From Pantoea rodasii (GTDB lineage Bacteria; Pseudomonadota; Gammaproteobacteria; Enterobacterales; Enterobacteriaceae): a stretch of 64,000 nt of DNA. The stretch is from assembly GCF_002095465.1 (NCBI RefSeq), contig NZ_MLFP01000002.1:310001-374000 (forward strand), given 5' to 3'. The translations under genes and the position numbers were made by a program. Positions 40,036-51,334 of this stretch are shown in pieces (positions within the stretch are counted from its first letter, which is position 1; every line of letters starts with the position of its first letter). Below the pieces are notes generated by a model, which was not told the DNA's origin, did not search any database, and saw only the letters and a list, made by a program, of their open reading frames with translations.

Positions 40036-40757
40036 ATGGACTTCTTCAGCACACAAAATATTCTGGTTCACATTCCTATCGGCGTGGGGGGTTACGACCT
40101 GTCATGGATCGAGGCGGTAGGTACGATTGCGGGCCTGCTGTGCATCTGGCTCGCCAGCCAGGAAAAATCATCAACTACTTCTTCGGGCTGATCAACGTCG
40201 CGCTGTTTGCGGTGATCTTCTTCCAGATCCAGCTGTATGCCAGCTTGCTGTTACAGCTGTTCTTCTTTGTCGCCAACGTTTACGGCTGGTACGCATGGAG
40301 CCGGCAAACCAACGGCAACGAAGCGGCGTTGAAAATTCGCTGGTTGCCGTTGCCGAAAGCGCTCGGGTGGGGCGCGGCGTGCGTGATCGCGATTGCGCTG
40401 ATGACGCTGTATATCGACCCGGTATTTGCCTTCCTGACCAAAACAGCGGTGGGCCTGATGCAGAGCCTCGGCTTGAACGTGGCCATGCCGCAGCTACAGC
40501 CGGATGCGTTCCCGTTCTGGGATTCCTGCATGATGGTGTTGTCGATTGTGGCGATGATTTTGATGACGCGGAAATACGTTGAGAACTGGTTACTGTGGGT
40601 GGTGATCAACGTGATTAGCGTGATGATCTTTGCGCGTCAGGGCGTATACGCAATGTCGCTGGAGTATGCGATTCTGACGTTGATTGCGCTTAATGGCTCA
40701 CGCTTGTGGATGCAAAGCGCGCGCGAACACGGCTCGCGCGCGCTGTCTAATCAGTGA
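40036..40757 (+). pseudogene. pnuC: Nicotinamide riboside transporter, one frameshift
   Basis: Inner-membrane transporter for nicotinamide riboside. The true start is ATG 40036 (MDFFSTQNILVHIPIG), read as far as LCIWLASQEK, where the A5 run 40163-40167 shifts the frame. One more A gives EKIINYFFGLINVALF, and the rest is intact, including YGWYAWSRQTNG, FPFWDSCMMVLSIVAMI and the C-terminal NGSRLW. The repaired length is 240 residues (239 in E. coli). It lies 25 bp after nadA and shares NadR control. A missed A is likely. Confidence 0.92.
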
Positions 40758-41719
40758 TGGTGATGGGCGTGACCATCCAGCGCAGCATGCTCAGAGTGAT
40801 CGTGCTGCGCTGAGCCGTTATCGGCGCACAGCTCGCAATCGGGGCCGATACAAGGCTGATATTCCATCTGCACCGTCGCATGGGCAATCTGATAATGCTG
40901 GTGCAGATAGCTGTGGATACTGCGCAGCAATCCATCATGATCGTAAGGCGGTATCACCTGCACGTGCAGTGTCAGCACCGGTTTTTCTCCCACTTGCCAC
41001 ACATGCACATGATGTACATTGCGCACTTCAGCAATGTTACGTGTCAGCTCACGCGCCAGTTTATCCACGTTAATGTGGCTCGGCGCGCCCTCCAGCAGCT
41101 CATGCAGACTTTCCCGTAGCAATGACCACGCGCTGCGCACCACCAGCAGTGAAACCAGCAGCGACAGAATCGGATCGATGGGTGTCCAGCCGGTGAGCAT
41201 AATGATGACGGCGGCCACAATCGCGCCAACCGAGCCGAGCAAATCGCCCAACACATGCAGCGCCGCCGCGCGCACGTTAAGATTCTTCTCTTCACTGCCG
41301 CGATGCAGCAGCCAGAAAGAAAGCAGATTCGCCAGCAGCCCGGCAATGGCGATCCCCAGCATCAACCCACCGGCTATCGGCTGTGGTTGATAGAAACGGC
41401 GCAGCGCTTCCCAGACGATCAACACGGTGATCACCAGTAGCGCGATAGCATTGACGAACGCGGCCAGCGTAGTGAGCCGCAGTAAACCAAAGGTATGACG
41501 GGCATTGGGTTTACGCTGAGCAAACTGCACCGCCAGCAGCGCCATCAACAAGGCTGCCGCATCGGTTAACATATGTCCGGCATCGGCCAGCAGCGCCAGA
41601 GAGCCGGAAACCACGCCGCCAATCACTTCGGCAACCATAAACACGACGGTTACGCCAAATGCCGCCGCCAGACGCGTGCGGTTGCCATTGTGCGCGCTAT
41701 GAGAATGAGTGTGTGCCAT
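40751..41719 (-). CDS. zitB: Zinc efflux transporter ZitB (cation diffusion facilitator)
   Basis: A 322-residue CDF family zinc/proton antiporter. The His-rich N-terminus [10 protein letters not shown] and C-terminus GHAHHHH frame six membrane helices. The metal sites are in [14 protein letters not shown] (helix II, HxxxD) and [13 protein letters not shown] (helix V, HxxxD), and the cytoplasmic domain has [11 protein letters not shown]. The ATG at 41719 lies inside the end of the upstream sensor kinase gene (23-bp overlap), so translation may be coupled to it. Its 3' end overlaps the convergent pnuC end by 7 bp. Confidence 0.93.
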   Translation of the reverse strand: MAHTHSHSAHNGNRTRLAAAFGVTVVFMVAEVIGGVVSGSLALLADAGHMLTDAAALLMALLAVQFAQRKPNARHTFGLLRLTTLAAFVNAIALLVITVLIVWEALRRFYQPQPIAGGLMLGIAIAGLLANLLSFWLLHRGSEEKNLNVRAAALHVLGDLLGSVGAIVAAVIIMLTGWTPIDPILSLLVSLLVVRSAWSLLRESLHELLEGAPSHINVDKLARELTRNIAEVRNVHHVHVWQVGEKPVLTLHVQVIPPYDHDGLLRSIHSYLHQHYQIAHATVQMEYQPCIGPDCELCADNGSAQHDHSEHAALDGHAHHHH

Positions 41720-44700
41720 AACTTTCCAGTTGTTCCAGTAACCTGTTCGTTAATGATATCAGTAAATTGAGTGCTTCAGCGTCAGGCTGTTGCAGTCTGG
41801 CACTGTTCGTCAACTGCTGGCAATGACCAGCGATCTCATCCATCCCGAGTAGCAGCCAGCTGCCTTTCATGCGATGCGCAGCATGCTCCAGAGCGGGCCA
41901 GTCCTGGTTCGCGCTGGCGGTGAGCAGGGCATCCCGATCTTGTTGCAGCGTGCGTTGCAGGGTGTGACAAATACGCGGGATAAAAGCCTCATTGTGCTGG
42001 GCCAGAATCAGCAGGCTGTCGGGCAATCGGCTCAACGGGTCTTGAACTGCGCGCGCCAGTAAGGGGGCCAGATGCTCCAGCTCTATCGGCTTTAATAACA
42101 GCGCTTCGTCGTCCTGTAATGTGATTTTCAGCAGTTGCACATCGGCAGAGCAGAGTACGCGCAGTGCCGGTTTGGCACGACCTCGCTGACGGCGGCGCAA
42201 AATTTTCAGCAGCGTTAATCCATCGGGTCGCGGCATCATTTGGTCGATCAACAGGACATCAAACGGCTGAAGCGCGTCGTCACGCAACAGGCTGCGGCCC
42301 TCTTCGAACAGGGCCGCCGTGATACCAAAACAGCCAGTTGCTGCTGCAGCACCAGCAGATTGGTCGGATGATCATCAACAATCGCGACGCGCAGCTGTGG
42401 ATAATGCGGCCAGGCGGTTTGATGATCGGTGGGAACGTCATCGCAAATATCCAGCGGCAGCTGCACGCTCACCGTGGTGCCTTGATCGGGCGCAGAGGTG
42501 AGCGTCAGCGTGCCGCCCATGCGCATTACAATTTCACGGCAAATAAACAGGCCCAAACCGCTGCCCTGCACCGCATGACTTTTGCCGGAAGGCGCTTGAT
42601 ACCAGGGTTCAAACAGCTGAGCCTGTTCACTGAGGGGAATCCCGCTGCCGCTGTCGGCCACGGTCAGCACAATCTCTTCCTTCACGGCCAGAGACAATCG
42701 CACTTCGCCATGGCGAGTAAACTTTAGCGCATTGGCCACCAGATTATTCACTACCTGCTGAAGGCGATCGCCATCCAGCATCACCGGCGAGGGCAGCGGC
42801 GTCAGCGCTTCGACCACCAACACCGGGCCCGATTCACGCATCAGTGGATGATAAAACTGCTGTTGTTGCTGCAACCAGTGGGCCAGATTGAGCGGACGCG
42901 GGGAGAGACGAAAACTTTGGTTCTCAATCCGCGCATGGTCTTGCAGATCGTTGAGCAGCGCCATCAGCGAACGGGCGCTGCTGTGCATCAACGCCAACCG
43001 CTCGCTGGGATGTTGCTGCTGTTCAAGCTCCAGCAGGCCCAGAATGGCCTGCATCGGCGTTCGCAGTTCATGGCTGGCGGTGGCGAGAAACTGGCCCTTA
43101 GCGGCGTTGGCGCGCTCAGCCTGTTCGCGCTGCAAGCGTTCACGCCGCTGTTGCAGATAGCGCCGCAACAGCAAAATCAGCAGCAGCAGAATGGTGATCC
43201 CTGCGGCGATCAGAATCAGCAGCGGCACATTGCGCATGGTCATATTGGTGCCAGGTTGGGGCGGTTGCGACCAGTTGATGCGCATCTGATTTAACGTATC
43301 GGGCGGAATCTGCTGTAACGCATGATCCAACAGCGCCTGCAGTTGCGGTTGGTCGCGGCTGACCTGCGGTGCCAGCGGCCACGCAATATCGCTGGCGGCA
43401 AATGCCAGATGGACACGATTATCGGTGTGGCTCGCCATACGCCAGCGCGCCGACAGCACGTTATCCACCAGTGCATCAATCTGGCCACCGTTGAGGGCCT
43501 GCCATAATTGCGCACGGTCGTCGAACAGCTGTGGTGTGATGCCCGCCGGTAACAAGCGTTGCGCCAAATCGTCACGCAATATGCCAACGCGTCGATTCTG
43601 CAACGATTGCCATCCCATCGGCTGTTGGGTATTGAGCGTATAGATGCCCCAAATCGCGCGCCACACCGGCAGCGTGTTGCTGCTGGCATCGTCGCCTTCC
43701 AGCGGCTGCAGCAGATTCAGCATGACCTGATGTTGTTGCAGCAAGGCATTTGCCTGTTGCGGGTTATTGACCCAGCGCGGCGTGAAGTGCAGCCCGGTGC
43801 TCTGGCTTAATGCGTTGAGGAGGTCAATGCCAAACCGCGCGCATTGCCGTTGCCATCACGATAGCTCCAGGGCGCATTATCCACTTCAGCGGCGTAAGGA
43901 ATGTCATTCTGCCCGGCCAGCCACTGCTTCTCAGCCGCAGACAGCATCAGCGTTTGCGTATCCTGATAGCGCAGCAAAGGAGGGCTCCAGCGCTGCTGCA
44001 CGCGATTGCTGAATTCTGCGGGCAGCAGACGCAGCTGCGAGTTGAGCCAGTGAACCAGCGTGGGATCGCGCGCCAGAGCACGCAGCGACAGTTCGCCGGC
44101 ACCGGGATCGGCCGTAATCTGGTAAATCTGACCTTGTTGCAGCTGGTTGAGCAGGAATCCGGCGCTGGCTTCGTCAGCCACCAGATAGTCACTTTGTTGA
44201 TTCAGCAATGCATACAGCGCCTGCAAATCGCCTGGCAGGCTGCGCCAGCGATGGCTTTGCACAAAGGCACTGGGTAACTGCGCCAGCGTGGCTTCCGCGA
44301 TGGTGAGTTGGGCGTTTTCACTGTTAAACATCACCGCGCGCTGATTATCACGATTGCGATAAATGCGGATTGGACTGTTCACCCAGCTGTCACTGGCCAG
44401 GACATTTTCTGGCAGCTGCGCATGCTCAGTGCTCAGCACAAAATCCACTTCACCGCGTGCCAGAGCGGCCAACTGCAGCGCGCGATCGGCGTAACTTTGC
44501 AGGATAAAGTGCGTACCGGTGAGCTGACTTAAGGCACTGAGATAATCCGCATCGATTCCCCAGATGCGATCGCCGATGCGCATGGCCCAAGGCGCGCTGT
44601 TTTGCGCCGGTACGGCCACGCGCAGGGTGGGTTCAGGCCATGGCTCAGCATGAGGCGCGGGCATCATGGCGGGCAGCATCACGCTGCTGGCGGGCTGTAA

Positions 44701-44757
44701 GTCTGCACGGGCCAGCAAACTGACCAGCAACATGCACACCAGCAAAATCACTCTCAC
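41697..44757 (-). pseudogene. EvgS/BvgS-like unorthodox hybrid sensor histidine kinase, two frameshifts
   Basis: The repaired protein has about 1020 residues. A signal peptide ends at ARA (residue 18). Two periplasmic solute-binding (SBP_bac_3-type) domains follow (about 45-270 and 290-500). There is one membrane helix (about 511-531) and a short coiled linker without a clear PAS domain. The kinase domain has His about 563 in ATASHELRTPMQ, with NNLVANALKF and GSGLGLFICREIV. The receiver has VAIVDDHPTN and Asp about 839 in LLIDQMMP. A C-terminal Hpt domain has His about 962 in AAHRMKGS. Frames break at AAA 43833-43835 and AAAA 42327-42330, each repaired by one base. GTG 44757 overlaps the regulator stop. 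The ligand is unknown. Confidence 0.88.
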
Positions 44758-45337
44758 TGCTGCGCCTTCCACAGTTCAGCCAGTTCGACCACCGACTGCA
44801 CACCGGTTTTTTCCAGAATATTTTTTTGTGGGTGCTGACGGTTTTATTGCTGATATGCAGCTGTTCGCCAATCTGCAGATTGGAGAGGCCACGCACCAGC
44901 AGCGCAACAATTTGCTGCTCCTTGTCGGTGAGCGGCAGTTCGATACGTTCGGGCAGCGGTGGAAACGCTTGCTGTCCGCCGAGGACCGCCAGAATCGCAC
45001 TGAGTAATTGCGCCATACTTTGGCTCTTTACCACATAGCCCGCCGCACCAAGCGAAACGGCGCTCAGCAACGTATGGCGGTTTTGCTGCGCGGAATAAAT
45101 TAACACCGGGCAATTCGGGTCGCGGGCGCGTAACCGGCGCAGCAGCTCAAGGCCATCACTGTCCGGCAAGCCGATATCCAGCACGATGAGATCAAATTGA
45201 TGGTGCTGCAATAGCTGCCGTGCCTGGGCTTCATCCGCGGCGGCGCGCAGGGTGAGCGTAATAGGGGAGTGAATACAGGCCGCTTCCAGCGCGACTTCAA
45301 CTAACGGATGATCATCAATAAGCAGCAGTGAAGCCAT
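44754..45337 (-). pseudogene. NarL/FixJ-type response regulator of the EvgA class, one frameshift
   Basis: The receiver begins MASLLLIDDHPLVEVALEAA. Phospho-acceptor Asp54 is in FDLIVLDIGLPDSDG and the switch Lys in GYVVKSQSM. The LuxR-type DNA-binding domain follows (LTDKEQQIVALLVRGLSNLQ, HISNKTVSTHKK). The frame is lost at the T7 run 44821-44827 (A7 on the coding strand). One added base gives KKNILEKTGVQSVVELAELW and a stop at 44754, for 194 residues. The stop overlaps the GTG start of the hybrid kinase, so the two form one operon. Expected function is output of the phosphorelay; target genes are not known. Confidence 0.88.
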
Positions 45338-45439
45338 GAAACAGTTCCTCTGAATTTCATGGTTTTAGCATAGCGGAAAAGCAGGAGCGGAAATACAAAG
45401 GGAGAGCAGAAGCTCTCCCTTTGTGTGATCTACCCACCT

Positions 45440-45799
45440 TTACTGGGTGGTGCCATCAGTTTTGTGTTTCACGTGGCCGCCACCTTCTTTGGTCTGGACC
45501 TTCTTATTCATGTCCGGACACTTACCGTCTTTACACATGGTATTTTTGTGAATTTGCTCGGCTGTCATATTGCCTGAGCTGGTGCCAGACGTCGCAGCGC
45601 TGTTGGTATTGGTACTGCCGTTGTTGATTTTGCTGTTATCAACATTATTCGGTGGCAGATTCTGTTTAGCGCCGCCTGCAGCCGCGCCAGCTTCTGCTGA
45701 TGCGTTGGCGTCACCGTTGTTATTATCTGCAGCCATGACTGCGCCGCTGCCCAAGGTCATCGCTGCCGTCAGAAAGATAAGTGCAAGCTTATTCATCAT
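45440..45799 (-). CDS. ybgS: YbgS-like periplasmic protein
   Basis: A 119-residue secreted protein. The signal peptide (MMNKLALIFLTAAMTLGSG) is expected to be cleaved after AVMA. An Asn/Ala/Gly/Ser-rich low-complexity mature region follows, with a conserved C-terminal part IHKNTMCKDGKCPDMNKKVQ and ending HKTDGTTQ, like E. coli YbgS (126 residues). Two adjacent ATG codons are possible; 45799 is 4 bases after AAGGAG. In E. coli ybgS is next to zitB; here the two-component genes lie between them. Function is unknown. Confidence 0.88.
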   Translation of the reverse strand: MMNKLALIFLTAAMTLGSGAVMAADNNNGDANASAEAGAAAGGAKQNLPPNNVDNSKINNGSTNTNSAATSGTSSGNMTAEQIHKNTMCKDGKCPDMNKKVQTKEGGGHVKHKTDGTTQ

Positions 45800-46093
45800 T
45801 ATGCTCCTTTAATCGATGGAGAGTAGCCGTCAAACACCACTGGTGCTGAATGGCGAAAATAACGTCCCGTGACGGAATATAATTCCATCTTTAACGCTTC
45901 GCTTAAAAATTAAATATCGCAAGAACCTCATTCCTCAGTGCTTACGTTTAAAAAGCTTAGTTCATGAACGGATAAATGCAAATTTAACAAAAGCATTTAC
46001 GCGAGCGTGGAATTTACACCCGCAGCCTGAAGGGATACATTTAACGGGTTGCGCCCGGCGAACGCGGGGCCAGAAATTTGAATGGAATTATGT

Positions 46094-47146
46094 ATGGATT
46101 ATCAGAACGACGATTTACGCATCAGAGAAATCAAAGAATTATTACCGCCTGTTGCTTTGCTCGAAAAATTCCCCGCTACCGATAAAGCCGCTGAAACTGT
46201 TGCTCAGGCACGTCAGGCGATTCACCGCATTCTGCATGGCCAGGACGATCGTCTGCTGGTGGTGATCGGTCCTTGCTCAATCCACGATACCGAAGCCGCC
46301 AAAGAGTACGCGAGCCGTCTGCTGACGCTGCGTGACGAATTGAAAGGTGAGCTGGAAGTGGTGATGCGCGTTTATTTCGAAAAGCCGCGCACCACGGTGG
46401 GCTGGAAAGGGCTGATCAACGATCCGTTTATGGATGGCAGCTTCCAGATCAACGAAGGCCTGCGTCTGGCGCGTAAGCTGCTGGTGGACATCAACGACAT
46501 CGGTCTGCCAGCGGCAGGCGAGTTCCTTGATATGATCACTCCACAATACATGGCTGATCTAATGAGCTGGGGCGCGATTGGTGCGCGTACCACTGAATCC
46601 CAGGTGCATCGTGAACTCTCTTCCGGTTTATCTTGTCCGGTCGGTTTCAAAAACGGCACGGATGGCACCATCAAAGTGGCCATCGACGCCATTGGTGCCG
46701 CCAGCGCGCCGCACTGCTTCCTCTCCGTCACCAAGTTCGGTCATTCGGCGATTGTCGAAACCAGCGGTAACGAAGATTGCCATATCATTCTGCGCGGCGG
46801 CAAAGAGCCGAACTACAGTGCAGAACACGTGGCTGCGGTGAAAACCGGTCTGGAGAAAGCGGGCTTGCGTCCGCAGGTGATGATCGACTTTAGCCATGCC
46901 AACAGCAGCAAGCAGTTCCAGCGTCAGATGGTTGTAGCTGATGACGTGGCGCAGCAGATCGCGGGCGGTGAGCAGGCGATTACTGGCGTGATGATCGAGA
47001 GTCATCTTGTTGAAGGGAATCAGAGCCTCGACAGCGGTAAAGAGCTGGTGTACGGCCAGAGCGTGACCGATGCCTGCATTGGTTGGGATGATACCGAGAA
47101 AGCCTTGCGTCAACTGGCACAGGCGATCAAACAGCGCCGCGGCTAA
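46094..47146 (+). CDS. aroG: 3-deoxy-7-phosphoheptulonate synthase, Phe-sensitive
   Basis: First step of the shikimate pathway, joining phosphoenolpyruvate and erythrose 4-phosphate. It has 350 residues, equal to E. coli AroG. The N-terminus MDYQNDDLRIREIKELLPP contributes to the Phe site. GPCSIHD, VYFEKPRTTVGWKGLI and the late metal-site segment VMIDFSHANSSKQF are conserved. The start is placed at 46094; an ATG four codons earlier (46082) lacks family support. About 290 bp upstream carries no gene, and I found no full TyrR box TGTAAA-N6-TTTACA there. Confidence 0.96.
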   Translation: MDYQNDDLRIREIKELLPPVALLEKFPATDKAAETVAQARQAIHRILHGQDDRLLVVIGPCSIHDTEAAKEYASRLLTLRDELKGELEVVMRVYFEKPRTTVGWKGLINDPFMDGSFQINEGLRLARKLLVDINDIGLPAAGEFLDMITPQYMADLMSWGAIGARTTESQVHRELSSGLSCPVGFKNGTDGTIKVAIDAIGAASAPHCFLSVTKFGHSAIVETSGNEDCHIILRGGKEPNYSAEHVAAVKTGLEKAGLRPQVMIDFSHANSSKQFQRQMVVADDVAQQIAGGEQAITGVMIESHLVEGNQSLDSGKELVYGQSVTDACIGWDDTEKALRQLAQAIKQRRG

Positions 47147-47163
47147 TCGCTTAACGCGCAATA

Positions 47164-47193
47164 AAAAAGGCCAGACTCGCGTCTGGCCTTTTT
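47164..47193. terminator. Bidirectional terminator between aroG and gpmA
   Basis: A perfect 13-bp stem AAAAAGGCCAGAC / GTCTGGCCTTTTT with a TCGC loop lies between the convergent aroG and gpmA ends; it has T runs on both strands. Confidence 0.93.
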
Positions 47194-47209
47194 GTTTTTA
47201 AGCCGGGAA

Positions 47210-47962
47210 TTACTTGGCTTTACCCTGGTTAGCAACGGCTGCGGCTTTCGCGGCAATCTCGTCTGCATCACCCAGGTAGTAACGCTTCAGCGGTTTGAAG
47301 TTCTCATCGAACTCATACACCAACGGCACGCCAGTTGGGATGTTCAGCTCGAGGATTTCATCTTCGCTCAGGTTATCAAGGTATTTTACCAGCGCACGCA
47401 GTGAGTTACCGTGTGCCGCAACGATCACTTTCTCACCGCTTTTGATGCGCGGCAGAATGTTTTCGTTCCAGTAAGGGATAACGCGTTCGATGGTCAGCGC
47501 CAGGCTTTCGGTGGTTGGCAGCTGTGCATCGGTCAGTGATGCGTAACGTGGGTCGTGGCCCGGGAAACGCTCATCGGCACGATCCAGTTCTGGTGGAGTG
47601 ATGGCAAAGCCACGACGCCACTGTTTAACCTGGTCGTCGCCGTATTTAGCGGCGGTTTCAGCTTTATCCAGACCCTGCAGCGCACCGTAGTGACGCTCGT
47701 TCAGACGCCAGGTTTTCTCAACCGGCAGCCACGCTTGATCCAGCTCATCCAGCACGTTCCACAGGGTGTGGATGGCGCGTTTCAGCACGGAGGTATAAGC
47801 GAAATCAAACACGAAACCTTCTTTCTTCAGCAGCTGACCGGCTGCTTTGGCTTCAGTGCGACCTTTGTCTGACAGATCCACGTCATACCATCCGGTGAAG
47901 CGGTTTTCCTGGTTCCACTGGCTTTCGCCGTGTCGCACCAGAACCAGCTTAGTTACGGCCAT
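47210..47962 (-). CDS. gpmA: 2,3-bisphosphoglycerate-dependent phosphoglycerate mutase
   Basis: Interconverts 3- and 2-phosphoglycerate. It has 250 residues, as in E. coli. The phosphohistidine motif [13 protein letters not shown] (His near residue 11) lies at the N-terminus, the acid residue is in [13 protein letters not shown], and the second His is in [13 protein letters not shown]. It is convergent with aroG. The upstream side borders galM with about 150 bp between them. Confidence 0.97.
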   Translation of the reverse strand: MAVTKLVLVRHGESQWNQENRFTGWYDVDLSDKGRTEAKAAGQLLKKEGFVFDFAYTSVLKRAIHTLWNVLDELDQAWLPVEKTWRLNERHYGALQGLDKAETAAKYGDDQVKQWRRGFAITPPELDRADERFPGHDPRYASLTDAQLPTTESLALTIERVIPYWNENILPRIKSGEKVIVAAHGNSLRALVKYLDNLSEDEILELNIPTGVPLVYEFDENFKPLKRYYLGDADEIAAKAAAVANQGKAK

Positions 47963-48114
47963 AGCTTAACTCCTTAATGCTTGATGTTTCGATGATTATA
48001 GAAACCGGCTGCGGCCACCTGAAAAGCGGCACACTGATAGCGCCATACCATAGCGGAAAACAACGCACGGCGTAAGCCTGTCGCTAACGCAGTGCGCGTT
48101 TTTCATCCGCTGGC

Positions 48115-49149
48115 TTACTGCGGTGTGAAGCGATAACGCGTCACAGACTGCCAGCGGTCGCCGGGTTGCAGCCAGCAATCAGGCTGCGGCCATTCGGTAT
48201 GGTTGGGCGAATCCGGTAAAACTCACTCTCCAACGCGATGCCCTGGAAAGCAGTATAGCTGCCCTGTTCACGGGCGCGCGTTCCATCCAGATAGTTGCCG
48301 GAGTAGAACTGCAGCGCCGGTGCGGCGGTAAACACGGTCAACGCCAGCTTGCCATCGGCCGACCAGAGTTCGGCTGCAGGTTGGCTGCTGTCGCCGGCGG
48401 TGTTAAGCAGAAACGCATGATCATAGCCTTTCACCGCTTTTTGGTCGTCATCGGCGAGGAAGTCATCCATCACCGGCTTCGGCTGCGTAAAATCGAAGCT
48501 GGTGCCGGCCACGGCTTTCAGTGGCGCGTTGGGAATCCCTTCGCTATCGACCGGCAAGTAACGATCCGCGTGCAGTTGTAAGCGATGCTGGCGCGCATCG
48601 CCATGATGCGCATCAAGGTTAAAGTAAGCATGGTTGGTCAGGTTCACCGGGCACGGCTTATCGGTCTGGGCGTCATAGGTGATCGACAGGCAGTTATCAT
48701 CGTCAAGATGGTAAATCACATCGGCAATCAGGTTGCCGGGGGAAACCCTGATCGCCATCGGGTGAATCGATGCGGTAGTGCACTTCGGTTTCGCTCTGGC
48801 GAACAATCTGCCAGCGGCGTTTATCGAAGCCTTCCGGGCCGCCGTGCAGCTGATGTGCGCCCTGATTGGCCGCCAGCAGCAGATTCAGCGGCTTAAGCTC
48901 AGCCGAAGCGATGCGGTTGGCGTAGCGGCCAACGGTCGCGCCCAGATAAGCATCCTGATGAAGATAATCCGAAGGTGTGGCGCAGCCGAGCAGCGCTTCA
49001 CGTACGCTGCCATCCCGCATCGGCACGCGCGCGGAGAGCCAGGTCGCGCCCCAATCCATAAAAGTCACTACCATGCCATGCTGATTGCGCAGCACGGTGA
49101 TGCGCCACGGTTGCCCGTCTGGCGCATGGGAATTGACGTCACTTACCAT
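48115..49149 (-). pseudogene. galM: Aldose 1-epimerase (galactose mutarotase), two frameshifts
   Basis: Interconverts alpha and beta galactose so that GalK can act. The N-terminal part (TFMDWGATWLSARVPMRDGS, LGATVGRYANRIA) breaks at the G5 run 48738-48742; removing one base restores GDQGFPGNLIADV. The middle part has the CPVNLTNHAYFNLD catalytic segment and a GYDHAFLL His. A second break at the A4 run 48218-48221 is repaired by one added A, giving EFLPDSPNHTEWPQPDCWL to a stop at 48115. The repaired length is 344 residues (346 in E. coli). The ATG overlaps the galK stop (ATGGTAA). Confidence 0.9.
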
Positions 49150-50291
49150 TGGCCCGCTCCTGCTGACGCTTTGCAGACGTAGAAGGTTTCTTTGATGCCA
49201 GTCTGCGCTTCATACTGTTTTGCCACCGCCGCTTTTACCTGATCCACCAAATCGGTTGGCATCAGCGCCACGATACAGCCGCCGAAGCCGCCGCCGGTCA
49301 TGCGCACGCCGCCACGCGGACCGATTTCTGCCTTAACGATCTCAACCAGTTGGTCGATAGGCGGCACGGTGATTTCGAAATCATCACGCATTGAAGCGTG
49401 GGATTCTGCCATCAGTTCGCCCATGCGCTTCAGGTCGCCATGGCTCAGAGCATCAGCGGCTTCCAGTGTACGGGCATTCTCAGTGATCACGTGGCGTACA
49501 CGTTTCGCCACCAGCGCATCGAGCTGCGATTCCGACGCTGTAAACTCTTCCAGCGTCACATCGCGCAGCGCCGGTTTGTTGAAGAAGCGTGCTCCGGTTT
49601 CGCACTGCTCGCGGCGGGTGTTGTACTCACTGCCCACCAGGCTGCGGCGAAAGTTAGAGTTGATGATCACCACCGCGACATCTTCTGGCATGGAAACCGC
49701 ACGCGTGCCGAGCGTACGGCAATCCAGCAGCATGGCGTGGTCGGGTTGGCCCAGGGCGGAAATCAGCTGATCCATGATGCCGCAGTTACAGCCGACGAAC
49801 TGGTTTTCCGCTTCCTGCCCGTTGACCGCAATCGCTGCGCCATCCAGCTTCAACTGATACAGCTGCTGGAACACGGTGCCGACCGCCACTTCCAGCGACG
49901 CCGATGAACTCAGGCCCGCACCTTGTGGCACGTTGCCGCTGATCACCAGATCCGCGCCGCCGAAGCTCGCATCGCGCTTCTGCAGATGTTTCACCACCCC
50001 GCGCACATAGTTGGCCCACATCGGCTCTTTTAACGCTTCAATCGGCGCATCTAATGAGAAGCTGTCTTGCTGGTTGTCATAATCGACGGCGACCACACGC
50101 ACCTGACGGTCGTCACGCCTGGCGCAGGCAATCACCGTCTGGTAATCAATCGCGCACGGCAGCACAAAGCCGTCGTTGTAATCGGTGTGTTCACCAATCA
50201 GATTCACGCGGCCCGGCGCCTGAATGCTATGCGTCGGTTGATAGCCAAAGGTGTCAGCGAAAACCTGTTGAGTAATGGATTTTAATGACAT
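49143..50291 (-). CDS. galK: Galactokinase
   Basis: Phosphorylates alpha-D-galactose at C1. It has 382 residues, as in E. coli. The GHMP-kinase signatures are [19 protein letters not shown] near residue 25, [18 protein letters not shown] (ATP loop), and [14 protein letters not shown] near the C-terminus. It is intact, unlike galT and galM on either side. It starts directly after the galT stop and overlaps galM by 7 bp. Confidence 0.97.
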   Translation of the reverse strand: MSLKSITQQVFADTFGYQPTHSIQAPGRVNLIGEHTDYNDGFVLPCAIDYQTVIACARRDDRQVRVVAVDYDNQQDSFSLDAPIEALKEPMWANYVRGVVKHLQKRDASFGGADLVISGNVPQGAGLSSSASLEVAVGTVFQQLYQLKLDGAAIAVNGQEAENQFVGCNCGIMDQLISALGQPDHAMLLDCRTLGTRAVSMPEDVAVVIINSNFRRSLVGSEYNTRREQCETGARFFNKPALRDVTLEEFTASESQLDALVAKRVRHVITENARTLEAADALSHGDLKRMGELMAESHASMRDDFEITVPPIDQLVEIVKAEIGPRGGVRMTGGGFGGCIVALMPTDLVDQVKAAVAKQYEAQTGIKETFYVCKASAGAGQW

Positions 50292-51334
50292 TTATTGCGC
50301 CTCGCGGAAATGGATATCGCTGACAGAACGCAGACGTTCTGCTGCCTGTTCCGCCGTTAAATCACGTTGGGTTTCGGCCAGCATTTCATAGCCAACCATA
50401 AATTTGCGCACCGTGGCTGAACGTAGCAGCGGCGGATAGAAATGAGCATGCAGCTGCCAGTGATCGTTGGCTTCACCGTTAAACGGCGCGCCGTGCCAGC
50501 CCATCGAGTAGGGGAAGGAACACTGGAACAGGTTGTCGTAGCGGCTGGTCAACTGCTTGAGCGCCAGTGCCAGATCGCTGCGCTGGGCAGGCGTCAGATC
50601 CGTGATGCGTTTGATGTGTGCTTTGGGCAGCAGCAGGGTTTCGAATGGCCACGCCGCCCACCACGGCACCACGGCCAGCCAGTGTTCGGTTTCCACTACG
50701 GTGCGGCTGCCGTCTTTCAGTTCGCGCGCCACGTAATCCACCAGCATCGGCGAACCTTTCTCGTCAAAATACTGGCGCTGATTATCATCTTCTTTTTGCG
50801 CTTCGTTTGGCAGGAAACTGTTGGCCCAAACCTGACCGTGCGGATGGGGATTCGAACAGCCCATCGCCGCGCCTTTGTTCTCAAACACCTGCACCCACGG
50901 ATAGTGCTGACCGAGATCGGCGGTCTGCTCCTGCCAGGTGCGTACGATATCTTCCAGACCGCTGAGCGGTAATTCCGGTAGCGTTTTGCTGTGGTCAGGA
51001 GAGAAGCAGATCACCCGGCTGGTGCCGCGTGCGCTCTCACAGCGCATCAGCAGATCGTCGCTTTGCGGCGCATCGGGCGTGTCAGTCATCAACGCGGCAA
51101 AGTCGTTGGTGAAGACATAGGTGGTTTTGTAATCAGGGTTTTTATCCCCGGTGATGCGGGTGTTTCCAGCGCACAGGAAGCAGTCAGGATCGTGCGCAGG
51201 CAGTTGCTCCAGCGCAGGCGTTTCCTGTGCACCCTGCCACGGAGCTTAGCGCGATGCGGCGAGACCAGCACCCACTGATCGATCAATGGGTTATAACGGC
51301 GATGCGGATGATCAACCGGATTAAATTTTTCCAT
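50292..51334 (-). pseudogene. galT: Galactose-1-phosphate uridylyltransferase, one frameshift
   Basis: Exchanges UMP between UDP-glucose and galactose 1-phosphate. The first frame gives [17 protein letters not shown] to SPHRAK, then breaks near 51238-51244. One missing base there (probably a G of the + strand GG pair) restores [11 protein letters not shown], the zinc-site segment [10 protein letters not shown], and joins the second frame with [18 protein letters not shown] (active-site HPH) through to the end. The repaired length is 347 residues (348 in E. coli). It is first in this galTKM operon; galE, first in E. coli, is absent. Confidence 0.92.
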
